Both the position numbers and the translations under genes were made by a program. Source: Theobroma cacao (taxonomy: Eukaryota > Streptophyta > Magnoliopsida > Malvales > Malvaceae). From it: a stretch of DNA of 64,000 nucleotides. Location: the NCBI RefSeq assembly GCF_000208745.1, contig NC_030852.1, forward strand, positions 32,596,312 to 32,660,311. Reading direction: 5' to 3'. Shown one piece after another: positions 25,740 to 35,357 of the stretch. Positions within the stretch are counted from its first letter, which is position 1; each line of letters begins with the position of its first letter. The notes under the pieces are model-generated. The model did not search any database, was not told where the DNA came from, and saw nothing but the letters and a program-made list of their open reading frames with translations.

Positions 25740-26290
25740 GAACGAACTACTAATGAAAAATCATAAACTTCGTCGATTCCTTGAAATGAATGCGATATAA
25801 TTAATAATTATGGTCATGAATGTAAAAGAGATCGCCATAATAATTGTAATCATGGTCGTTAAACTAATCACTATCCTAATAATACAGTTAACTATTAGAA
25901 GTGGATGGATAATTTTATCTATCAAGGGTGAATGGATACTTTTACCCACAAAGAGTGAATGGATACTCTTACCCACCAAAAGTGGATGAATACCTTTACC
26001 AACCAGGAGTGGATGGATTTCTTATCTTTAGCCACTGGAAGTGGATGGATATTTTACCGTTACCCACTAAGAGTTGATGGATACCTTATCTTTACCTATC
26101 AAGAGTGGATGTATACTTTTACCCACCAAAAATAGATGAGTAATGAAGAAAATATAGAAAAAAATAAAAAAAATGTAGAAAATATCTGTTATCGATGTGA
26201 TATGAAATACTATTGATCGCATACCTATCGTATGTCGAAACATTTTGTTAAACTTTATCAAGCATTACTGAAAGCTAAAAAAAAAAATCG
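25740..26290 (+). pseudogene. Copia gag remnant with zinc-knuckle residue
   Basis: Degenerate gag C-terminal region. Near 26190-26270 a frame reads a CCHC-like knuckle in which later Cys/His positions are changed, followed by a conserved stretch (SKHFVKLYQ). No intact open frame remains. Upstream of the knuckle the sequence is expanded by a minisatellite, described separately. Confidence 0.65.
25893..26145. repeat. Minisatellite in the gag remnant (AGTGGATGGATA units)
   Basis: About eight units of roughly 28-45 bp, each with the core AGAGTGGATGGATAC followed by a variable spacer rich in CTTTACCCACCA. Unit lengths vary because some copies carry an extra CTTATCTTTA-type insert. The array lies just before the gag zinc-knuckle remnant. 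Confidence 0.85.
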
Positions 26291-26699
26291 AAATAAATTT
26301 TGTTCAAGATGATTTTAACCATGGCCAACTTGATATAACACATCTAGATATTATTGTTTTTCTTGTCCACCTTAAAGGAGTATTGATCATGTAATTGGTG
26401 ATTAAAATATACAAAAATGAAATTTCTTAAGTAATTTGTTAATATGTTTTAGTATAATTTTATCATGAAGATGTTTTTATATGTTCTCATTATATTTAAA
26501 TGATACGTATTTATTATGTGTTTTAATAGTAAATTATATATCTAATTTTATCTTATGTTAACTTGCAAGTTCTTAACATGTATGTATCTTATTGTATTGA
26601 AGAAAAATATGAATATTAATCAAGACTATATTACACAAATATTAGAATTATTGAAATTCATGTTATTGTAAACCATAACTTTATTACTGATTTTAATGC

Positions 26700-29000
26700 T
26701 TGGCATGACTAGTTGGGCCATCCCAGATCAATAATGATGCAAAAAACTATTGAAAATTCATGTAATCATCTATTGAAAAATCAGAAAATTTTTCAATTTG
26801 ATGAATTCTCTTCCATTGCTTGCTCTCAAGGCAAATTAATTATAAAACCATCATCAGTAAAACTTGGGACTGAATCCTCTATATTTTTTAAACATATTTA
26901 TGGTGATATATGTGGACCTATACATCCACCATGTAGATCATTTAAATATTTTATGATTTTAATCGATACATCAATTAAATGATCACGTGTGTGCTTATTA
27001 TTAACTTGTGATTTGATATTTTCAAGATTATTTGTCCAAATCATTAGTTTGCGAACACATTATCCTAATTATACAATCAATACTATTCATCTTAACGATG
27101 TTGGTGAACTTACATATCAAGTTTTTAATGAATATTGTATGTTAGTTGGAATAACTATTGAACAATTGATTACTCATATTTATACATAAAATGGTACAGC
27201 AGAATCATTTATTAAATATTTTCAATTAATTGTAAGGCTATTGCTTATAAAAACTAAACTCTCCATTTATATTTGGGGGCATGCCATTTTGTATGCAATG
27301 ACACTTGTACGCGTCAAGCCAACAAGTTATCATAAATTCTCCTCAAAACAATTGATTTATAACTAAAAACTAAATATTTTTCATCTAATAATTTTTAGAT
27401 GTGCGATAGATGTTCCAATGGCTCTACCATAATGCACAAAGATATTCCTCAAAGGAGGTTACAAATATATATTGGATACAAATCTCCATCTATAATTAAA
27501 AATTTAGAACCATCAATAAGAAATTTATTCACGACAAAGTTTATTGATTGTCATTTTAATGAAATAATTTTTTTAATATTAAAAGGAGAAAATAAGCAAC
27601 TGAAAAAAGAAATTTTTTGGAATGTGTTATCATTATCTAATTTCAATCATCCCACAATTCAATAAGAACTTGAAATTCAAAGATAATTCATGTATAAAAT
27701 AGAGCAAATTAGTTGTCATACGTATTTACTAACTTAAAAAGAATGACTAAATCTCATATACTAGTTGTAATGCTTATATTAGAATTGATGTCCCTATAAG
27801 ATAAAGTATGCCAAAAGTATGGAAAATTAATCGGTTTCAAAGATAAAATCCTTGAAAAAAAAATAGTAAATATACAAGATGGTATAAAAAGGAAACAAAA
27901 ACTCCAGAAGAGACTTATGATATAATTGATAAAATTATAAAAGAAATTTAAGTACCTAAAATCATTAAAAATGAAGAGATCTCAATAAATTATGTCATGA
28001 CAGAAAAATATGAAACTGTAATAAAATAAAACATCGACAATATTATTGCATATGATGTAACGCTCAGTATTATGAAAAAAAAAATAAAGATCTTGAACCT
28101 ACATCCATTGAAAAATGTAGAGATAGAAATGATTGACAAATGTGAAAAGATGCAATCAAGAAGAAATTGAATTCACTTGCAAAGCGTGAAATTTTTGGAC
28201 CTATAATCCATATAATAAATAGTATAAAACCAGTGAAATCTAAATGAATTTTTGTACATAAACAAAATGAGAAAAATGAAATTGTGAGATATAAAGTATG
28301 CCTTGTTGTATAAAGTTCTACTTAAATACCTTGCATTGATTATGAAGAGACACATTCTCTTCTGGTGAATACAATATTTCTATATGCGTCTAATGAATGT
28401 AGCTACAATTTATTTCTATGGCTCACTTGATATCTTTATTTATATGAAAATCTTTGAAGGTTTTAAGTTGTCTTAAGCACAAAATTAAAATCGTAAAAAA
28501 TTTATTCTATCAAATTAAATACATATTTATATTAATTAAATACAATTTGGACACGTGGTATAATAGCCTTAACAAATCGCTTTAATGAATATTTGTTAAA
28601 AGAAAGCTATAAAATAATCCTATATGCTCATATATTTTTATAAAACGATTTGGATCTGAATTTGTCATAATTACTGTTTATGTTAATGACCTTAATATTA
28701 TTGAAACTTTTGAAGAGTTATAAAAAATCATAAGTTTTTTAAAAAAAGAATTTAAAAAATGTTACTTAAAAAAAAATTTAAGATGAAAGACTTAGAAAAA
28801 GCAATGTTTTGTTTAAATCTTCATATTGAACACTTGACAAATAAAATTTTTGTCAATTAATTAAATTATATAATAAAAGTGCTAAAATAATTTTGTAAAA
28901 AGCACATTCATTAAATTTACCAATAGTTATAAGGTCACTAGATGTAAAAAAAATTCTTTACAACCTCGTAAAGATGATGAAAAACTTTTTAGTACTGAAG
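26700..29000 (+). pseudogene. Copia pol remnant (integrase and reverse transcriptase)
   Basis: Successive fragments match copia pol: a GAG-pre-integrase end (ACSQGKLI), the integrase core start (DICGPIHPPC), the second catalytic region (LNDVGELT), the third (AESFIK), the YIGYKSPSIIK block, and reverse-transcriptase blocks near 28320 (IDYEETHS) and 28679 (YVNDL). In-frame stops occur near 26980 and 27187, with more further on. The reverse-transcriptase YVDDL motif reads YVNDL, so a catalytic aspartate is lost. This is an inactive relic. Confidence 0.85.
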
Positions 29001-29139
29001 TACCATATTTTATTGCAATCGAAACATTAATATATCCTACTAGTAATATATGACTTAATATATCATTTGTTATAAATTTATTAATAAGATAATTTTTTTT
29101 CAACTCGAAGATATTATAATGAAATTAATAATTTATTAA

Positions 29140-29205
29140 TACACATATCTTACTTTATTAATATTTTTCACTCATACTTGTTATATCATGTTATATTTCA
29201 TAACA
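29140..29205 (+). repeat. 3' LTR remnant of the copia element
   Basis: About 65 bp aligns with the last part of the 5' LTR (TTACTTTATT, CTCATACTTGTT, ATATTTCATAACA). The rest of the right LTR is absent or beyond recognition. Confidence 0.65.
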
Positions 29206-29516
29206 TATATAATTTTTTAATAACCTTAAATTCTAAAACTAAAATCTCTAAATGAATAATATTTAAATATACATCTAAACATTTATTCATTAATTAGTAC
29301 ATAATTTGTCTAGAGAGCATAGTTTGAATCATTTCTGTTAATCATTATTCTTTCAATTAATTACCCGACCCGACCCAACATTTGACCAAATCAGATACTT
29401 GCTCCGTACCGCTAAAACCCTAAATCCTGTCCTCTGCATTGTTACATTTTCCAAGTTTGCAATTTCTATTAACAAGTTTTTCAATTCTCTATCTCCGTCA
29501 AGAAATTTTCTTTCTA
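29206..29516. other. Promoter and 5' UTR region of the NFD6-like gene
   Basis: About 310 bp between the copia remnant and the start codon at 29517. The last 150 bases are G+C-richer (GACCCGACCCAACATT, AAACCCTAAATCC). The AAACCCTAA word is a telo-box-like motif, frequent in promoters of plant housekeeping and organelle-protein genes. Confidence 0.5.
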
Positions 29517-29986
29517 ATGGCTTCAACTTGCAATAGATTCATCAGCAGATCATCGTCCTCTATTAAATCCGCCTTCAGATCCAACGGTCCAAGATCCCTA
29601 CTTTCCAGATCCGCCGCTTCTCCCTCCTCCGCACGATCACCTCTCCCCTCCCAATCCATCCCTCCCCTTCGCCGTTTCTCATTGTCCAGGTACAAGAAAA
29701 AGAAAAAAAATTGTTTCCGTTTTCAAAATTATATTTCTCTGTGTTTCCTGCAATTAGTCGTTTTATAAATAGGGAATTTCCGCTTTTTTATTATTGTTTG
29801 AAGTTTGATGTTTTGGTTTTTTTTGCTGATGGCAGGTGTCCATCGGAGCTGGGATGTGCGCAGTCACTGTTGCCGCTGCACAGTGCAGTGGCGGCGTCAA
29901 GGATGACGTCATGCCTGAGCACAACATCGAGGAGTTGCCGGGCACTTTCTCAGGGTACACTCTGCTGCACCTATCCCGGCCTCTAG
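29517..29986 (+). CDS. NUCLEAR FUSION DEFECTIVE 6 (NFD6)-like organellar protein
   Basis: Two exons, 29517-29689 and 29836-29986, encode 107 residues. The N-terminus (MASTCNRFISRSSSSIKSAF) is rich in Ser and Arg with no acidic residues, typical of a mitochondrial or plastid targeting peptide. The conserved core follows: FSLSRCPSELGCAQSLLPLH and then SAVAASRMTSCLS, ending ALSQGTLCCTYPGL. Family members are short proteins of about 90-110 residues; Arabidopsis NFD6 is required for karyogamy and is reported as mitochondrial. The splice phase is exact (AG|G). Related genes often make isoforms with different C-terminal exons, so the true 3' end may lie further downstream in the 3-kb intergenic region. 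The family call is fairly confident, the function is by homology. Confidence 0.8.
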
Positions 29987-32830
29987 TACTGTTTTATCTG
30001 TTTTTTTTATTGTGAGTAGCTTTTTTTTCCTTTTTTTTTTTGGCTTCTCATACTGTTATTATGACATTATATATCTGTTGTTCTTTCACCTTTTTCTTTG
30101 GTTTTGGTTTTGGTGTTGAATTTTTTGTTTAAATTGATTAAGTCTTTTTTCTAGTTCAATTGTTTTGGGATTTAAGATGTTGTTAACATGGAAATTCTGA
30201 ATGGTTTTTAACCTTTATGTCTGTGTTATAATTGTGGTAGAAAGCTTTGAGTCTAAGAGCAGGATCATATTGATTAAAATGAGCAGATAGCCAAGTAAAA
30301 CCAATTCAAAAATAATGATTCCGTGAATGTCAAATTTTATTTTTAATTCTTAAAATAATTGTTTTTTTTTTTAAACACGTTCCTTTTAGAAGTAAGAAGC
30401 TCATAGCAAAATTTCTTTCTCTCTCTCCCTCCTGCTCTCTATCGCTCTCACCAAGCTTAGTTTTGCAGTAGACTGTAGTCCATGCACATATAGGACAAGC
30501 AAGGAATATTATGAGTTTGCAGAAAGAGAGTTGTGGAGAGGATGCATAACTTGTATCTTCATAGCTGTTCATTGAATTAGCCAATTAGGCATAGAAACAC
30601 TCTTCTTGAAGGGTATTTGTCATACACCCACCTTGCTTTGGATAGGTGAGTCATGTACATTTTAAAACATGTCTTCAAATGAGGCTTATGAGGTAAGAGG
30701 CAGACTGCAAAGATTGTTGGAAAATATGCTTAAGATGCATGCTTTTGAATGAAAGTTCCAATTCCAAATTTTACTTTGTATGCTACTTGAATTTGAAGAA
30801 AGTTGATTTCTTAACTGCTTGGATATCACAAATGATTTTTATCTCAGTCTCTATAATAGATAAGTTTGCTGTTACATTAAATTTGGTTGAGGTTACAGGT
30901 GTCAGTTTCCAATTTTAGAGAACATAGCTAATTAGAAGTAGAATTTAAGACCTTTTTGGTGCTCAACCTTTTAGACACCATCAGATCATTGAGCTTGCCT
31001 CCTGTGAGTAAAACAAAATAGGGGCTATGGAATGGGGCCAACAGTGCTTTAATCATGTATCTTGACAATATCTGACCAGAATATTTGGTTCCTGCAGGCA
31101 CATAAATTCAATATGCTTGAAAGAAATAAAGTGGGAATTTACAGTGACAGGCCCATCTTCATTCTCAAGTACGAAAACATGAGTGCTTTTTTAGTGATCT
31201 TGAAAGTTTTTAATTATATCAAAATAGGGCCTTATTTTCACATTTCTTATTTTAGAAGCTAAACTAGTTCCCTTCTTTGTAATCTTTCTTTGTGGGGGCC
31301 GCAAAGAAAAGCCTCTATTAAACGTAACACATGGCTTTGCTTTGTACTTATGGGATTGGAAAATTCCATCTTATTCCGGCATTAGTGTATTGTTTGGATC
31401 AATTTCTTCCTGTCTTCCTAGCAACTAGTCTTGCTTAGGTTATATAGGAAAAGATATATCATCAAAATTTACATGATAAATTCTGCCACCCCACTCTCCC
31501 CTTCTACCCAGCTTTCTGATTTGTGCCTACAATTGCTTCATTCTTTTGTCAAATTCTTCTTTTAGTTATCTGCTTAAACATCAGGGTGGATGGTTAGCCC
31601 ATCAAAGAGTAGTTACACATAGACCTAGTGAATGCATTCTAAAAATTTGTGCATTAGTGCAATAGAGGTCAGGATAATGTCAAATCATCTTTTGGAATCA
31701 AATATTTTGACTTCATTTTATTGCACTTAGAGTGATTCATTTATGAGTGATCTAGAACACAATGGTAACATAATTGCTCCTTTTCCCAGATAGAATTGAT
31801 GGTACGTGAGACATGTGGCTGGTTTTGGAGGTGGACCCTGTGATCTATTCTTCATTTGACATTGAACTATGTGGGAAACCACTTTAGATGATCCAAGTGT
31901 CATGACATTTTTAAGAGTTCTTAAATTTAGAACTTTGTACAACGTTCTGGAAGGCATATGAGCTTTCTGCTGTATAAGTTTAAAACCGGATATCATTAAC
32001 GGCATTCTAAATTTATCTGTTTTTGGTTGAGATAGAGTTGCTGCACTTGTTTGTTGATTGGGATGAAGTGCTATTGCATCTTTTATTTTAACATTGTAGA
32101 ATAGTTTTGCTAATAACTGTCTCTGATTTGAGTGCATTCTCTGTTGCCTTAGAGTTTGGTCTAGCAGTTCCAAGGTGACTTGTTAGAGATCATGATTATG
32201 ATGAGGAGTTTTCAAATGGACTGAAGCAGCAAGGACCTGTAGATTATTATTCGAAAAAGGTTGTCATTTCTTTGAATACTCTTGAACCCTTAACAGCAGT
32301 GAAGCTGATTTGATTCTTACAAGCTATGAGATTTGTTTTCTCTAAGAGTCTGAAATAAAAATGCAGTAGTCTTGTTTGACTCGTTCGTTTATGCCTAACA
32401 AACTAAAGCATCAGAATCTTCTACACCTTTTAATGTACTTGCTTCCTTTTGATTGATCCTTCCTGCAGACGTGTTTTCGTTGCGCTAGTATAATTTTTAT
32501 TTTGAAGGGAATCAATGTGTAAAAATCTTCATCTCCAAAGGCAGGTAAAAGACCTTTTACGCAAATCTAAAATTGTTTATACTGATTGTGGAATCTTGAG
32601 ACACAGATAATACTAAACGATGGTAAAACTCAGGGCTATAGAACGAGCAGGGCACCCTTCCGATGTTCCTCCCTATATTTGGGGTGGCCCATAGAGACGT
32701 GTGCCAATGCTGTTTTTGAGGAAGACAAAAGCCCATATTTTCCAGACCAAAACAAAGCCCAATTTTAAACCGTAAACATGTCATAAACAAATTCAAACTC
32801 AGCCTTTTGAAGGAAACACCGACAGTTTTC
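29987..32830. other. Intergenic: NFD6-like 3' region and upstream RKD flank
   Basis: Almost 2.9 kb with no gene I can support. The part just after 29986 may contain 3' UTR or alternative terminal exons of the NFD6-like gene. A 148-codon minus-strand frame at 31727-32173 has no homology and no ATG at its start. A short protein-like stretch near 32195-32290 is noted as a finding. Confidence 0.5.
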
Positions 32831-32838
32831 TTTGTCAC

Positions 32839-32873
32839 AACGGTCGTTAACGGCCTTTCTTCTTCTATAAATA
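32839..32873 (+). promoter_or_regulatory. RKD core promoter: two AACGG elements and a TATA box
   Basis: A clear TATAAATA box lies at 32866-32873, about 240 bp upstream of the RKD start codon. Two AACGG words (32839-32843 and 32849-32853) lie 13-27 bp before it. AACGG is the core of the MSA element bound by three-repeat MYB (MYB3R) factors at G2/M genes. The motifs are seen; binding and cell-cycle control are inferred. Confidence 0.5.
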
Positions 32874-33111
32874 CGTAACATTTGAAACGACAAATCCTCT
32901 CAGTTTCAATTTGCGCACTCTCACTCAATTCTCAAGCACCTACGGCGGCGTTCGTAGGGGCTTGAGGCCCTGATCAAACTCCACTCTCTGCTGCAGCGCT
33001 TCCAATCACGGGCCACCACCAAGGCCAATATCTCTCCGAAGGACAAAGTTCAACGTCTTCCTCCACAAAATTGAGATAGTAAAATAATAATAACACCAGC
33101 ATTGTACAGGC

Positions 33112-34690
33112 ATGGAAGATCCAAATTCCAGTGTTCCCAATAATAATCCGAATGACATGTACCCGGATGGAATTTTTAACTTTCTGGACTTTGAAAATCT
33201 AGTTGAGGACTTAACCACTCAGGATATATCCGTGTTAAGTTCCTTTTCAATTCATGATCCGTCCAGTGAGGAAATTGCCAATGATACTATTGATCCTTTA
33301 GATGATCCTGTCATCCGGGATTTCTATAATGAGCGTAATGCGGGGACTTCTCAAGCGGGGTTTTTCGGGCTTTCTGGGGTAATGAATAATCCAACAGAAA
33401 AAAATATGGGAACAGAAAGCTTAAATTTTGAGAATTCAATGCCACTTTCAGTTTGGCCAATTGAACCGGTCCCATTTGGTTGCAGTTGTTGCCAAGTACT
33501 AAGAGAAATCGTTCACACTAATGGTGTGTTTCGTGTCAAATTCCAGTCGTATCAATTGTTGGGTTTGTTTTTTATTTTTGATTAAGATTGCATGCTTTTT
33601 TGACGATATTTTTTCGTTTTTTCTTACAATGGTAGGCATTAATGTTACCAAACTTGAGATTCATGGAAGACTTGGAATAATCTGTCATGCTATTCTTACT
33701 GATCGATCGGGTAGTACTAATGCTGTTGCTCCAGACCATCAGTATCAAATGTTCGAGTAAGTTTCTTCTTCAATCATTTGATTATAACGTGTACCCAATT
33801 GTCAAAACTCATTTTGGTACACTTTGAAACAGTTTCTGCAAAAAGAGCATTGAGTATGTGAAGCAGTTTCTAAGTCAGTATTGCTTCCATCGAAGCCAAA
33901 CCGGATACGTCATCGTTCAGGATCCACTCTCAGGTTTCTATGAGGCCTTATGCGTGGGGTTTCTTTGGGATGAAAATTTCAATAATGGCGACTTCATGCA
34001 ACCATCTTCGTCACATGCAGGTATCTCCTCCCAATCCCGACCATGGGGATTGTTTGATTTCCCATTTTTTGCACCTCCGTTTCTGTCATACAATCAACAG
34101 TTGGGTAGAATTGTTCAATTTTGTGCAGGGGGGTTCCGCATGGACCAAGCAGGAAACAGCAATAACCAAGGGAAACATCCCAAGCCCTCCCTGTCAATAC
34201 AGGTTAGTTAGCCACCATCTTCAACTCTGATAGAGGTTCCCAACTTGAGACCCTAAGTGACTTTGTTATTTTCTCTTTGGGATGTGATGCAGAGGGAGAG
34301 AACCAGAAATCTGACCTTGAAAGATATAGAAAAATACTTCCATCTGCCCATTGAGGAGGCAGCCAGGAGGTTGGACTTGTCTGTCACTGTATTGAAGAAG
34401 ATATGCCGCAAATATGGCGTGTTAAGATGGCCCCATAGAAAGGTGTTTTCTCTTCGTCAGCTATGGCTTTTTTCTTGGATTATTCTCCTCCATATATATA
34501 TACATTTTTGCTGCTTCTTTTTTTTTTAAACTGAAGGTACTGCATGTTACAGATTCAAAGCATGGAGAAGCAAATAGTCTTTTGGACTGGTAAACTAAAT
34601 TCAAATGATCCTGAAGAAAGGGATCGTGCTGCAAAAATAATCCTGAAACTGCAACGAGGGATAGCCAAAATTCGTGAGGGAGCTAGATGA
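33112..34690 (+). CDS. RWP-RK domain transcription factor, RKD type
   Basis: Six exons (33112-33523, 33636-33756, 33833-34020, 34129-34202, 34293-34442, 34553-34690) total 1083 nt, or 360 residues, with every phase matching. The N-terminus is acidic. A conserved RKD N-terminal block surrounds CSCCQVLREIVHTNG (124-138) and continues through TKLEIHGRLGIICHAIL and GYVIVQDPLSGFYEALCVGF. The RWP-RK DNA-binding domain is in exons 5-6: NLTLKDIEKYFHLPIEEAAR, then VLKKICRKYGVLRWPHRK (signature at 310-315), followed by a helical C-terminus. There is no PB1 domain, so it is RKD and not NLP. RKD factors control egg-cell identity and early embryogenesis in Arabidopsis, and a citrus RKD (CitRKD1/CitRWP) is tied to nucellar embryony. 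Whether this gene is that orthologue cannot be decided here. Confidence 0.94.
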
Positions 34691-35357
34691 CTACTTATAA
34701 TTTTACAAAATTATAATACCTAAAAAAAAATAATTTTTTTATGTTTCTCTCTATTAATAAGTATAATATTTTAATGATGATTTTTATCAAATTTTATGTT
34801 GAAAATAATTTATTTAAATTTTTATATAAAATTAATATGACATTCGTATTTTGTATCAGACGAATTAATCGGTATAATAATTTATCTATCAATAGAGGCA
34901 TGGATATATTAGCAAATATATTTCCCTCTCCAAAGTCATAAGGTATAGTAAGTAGAAAAGTGCCGAGGCTCTAATGCGGGTTGAACGATATACATCACAG
35001 AATGGTAGTTTTTGTCTTTTCAATGCTTTAAAAAAGAATTATCTGATAAAATTGGGTTCATTAAAGTAATAATGTAGCCCACACGTGATTTTGCCTTGGA
35101 ATTTTCAATGGATATGATATCACATGACTAGATTCATTTTAGGCATACGGAAATTCCTCCACCCTGAAATTAAGATGCAAAGGTGGAACATATTCGGGAA
35201 TTTATGTAGACAAGTTTCAGACAGTTTGCTTGTGGATTCCCTGGTTGACATCTAAGTCTGCCATTCAACCCCAATCCTCCCTACCCTAAAGGAATGCATG
35301 AAACAATCACAACAAAGGATAACAGAGAACGACACAAACAGCAATTAAAAACCAATT
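34691..35357. other. Convergent spacer between RKD and PPR genes
   Basis: A 667-bp A+T-rich region between two tail-to-tail stop codons. It should hold both 3' UTRs. I see no gene or clear transposon. Confidence 0.6.

Larger units (their letters stand above)
24759..29205 (+). mobile_element. Decayed Ty1/copia LTR retrotransposon
   Basis: The element has a left LTR (24759-25142), gag and pol remnants in the copia order (gag, integrase, reverse transcriptase) and a right-end LTR remnant ending at 29205 with the same terminal sequence (ATATTTCATAACA). The flanking 5-mers are AATAT and TATAT, a near match expected for an old target-site duplication. Stops and frameshifts interrupt the polyprotein throughout and the right LTR is mostly missing, so it cannot be active. 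It is a plant transposon remnant with no host function visible. Confidence 0.85.

Noticed and set aside
31727..32173. 148-codon minus-strand frame
   Set aside because: Starts with TTG, has no recognisable domain and no splice signals that extend it; probably chance in the spacer.
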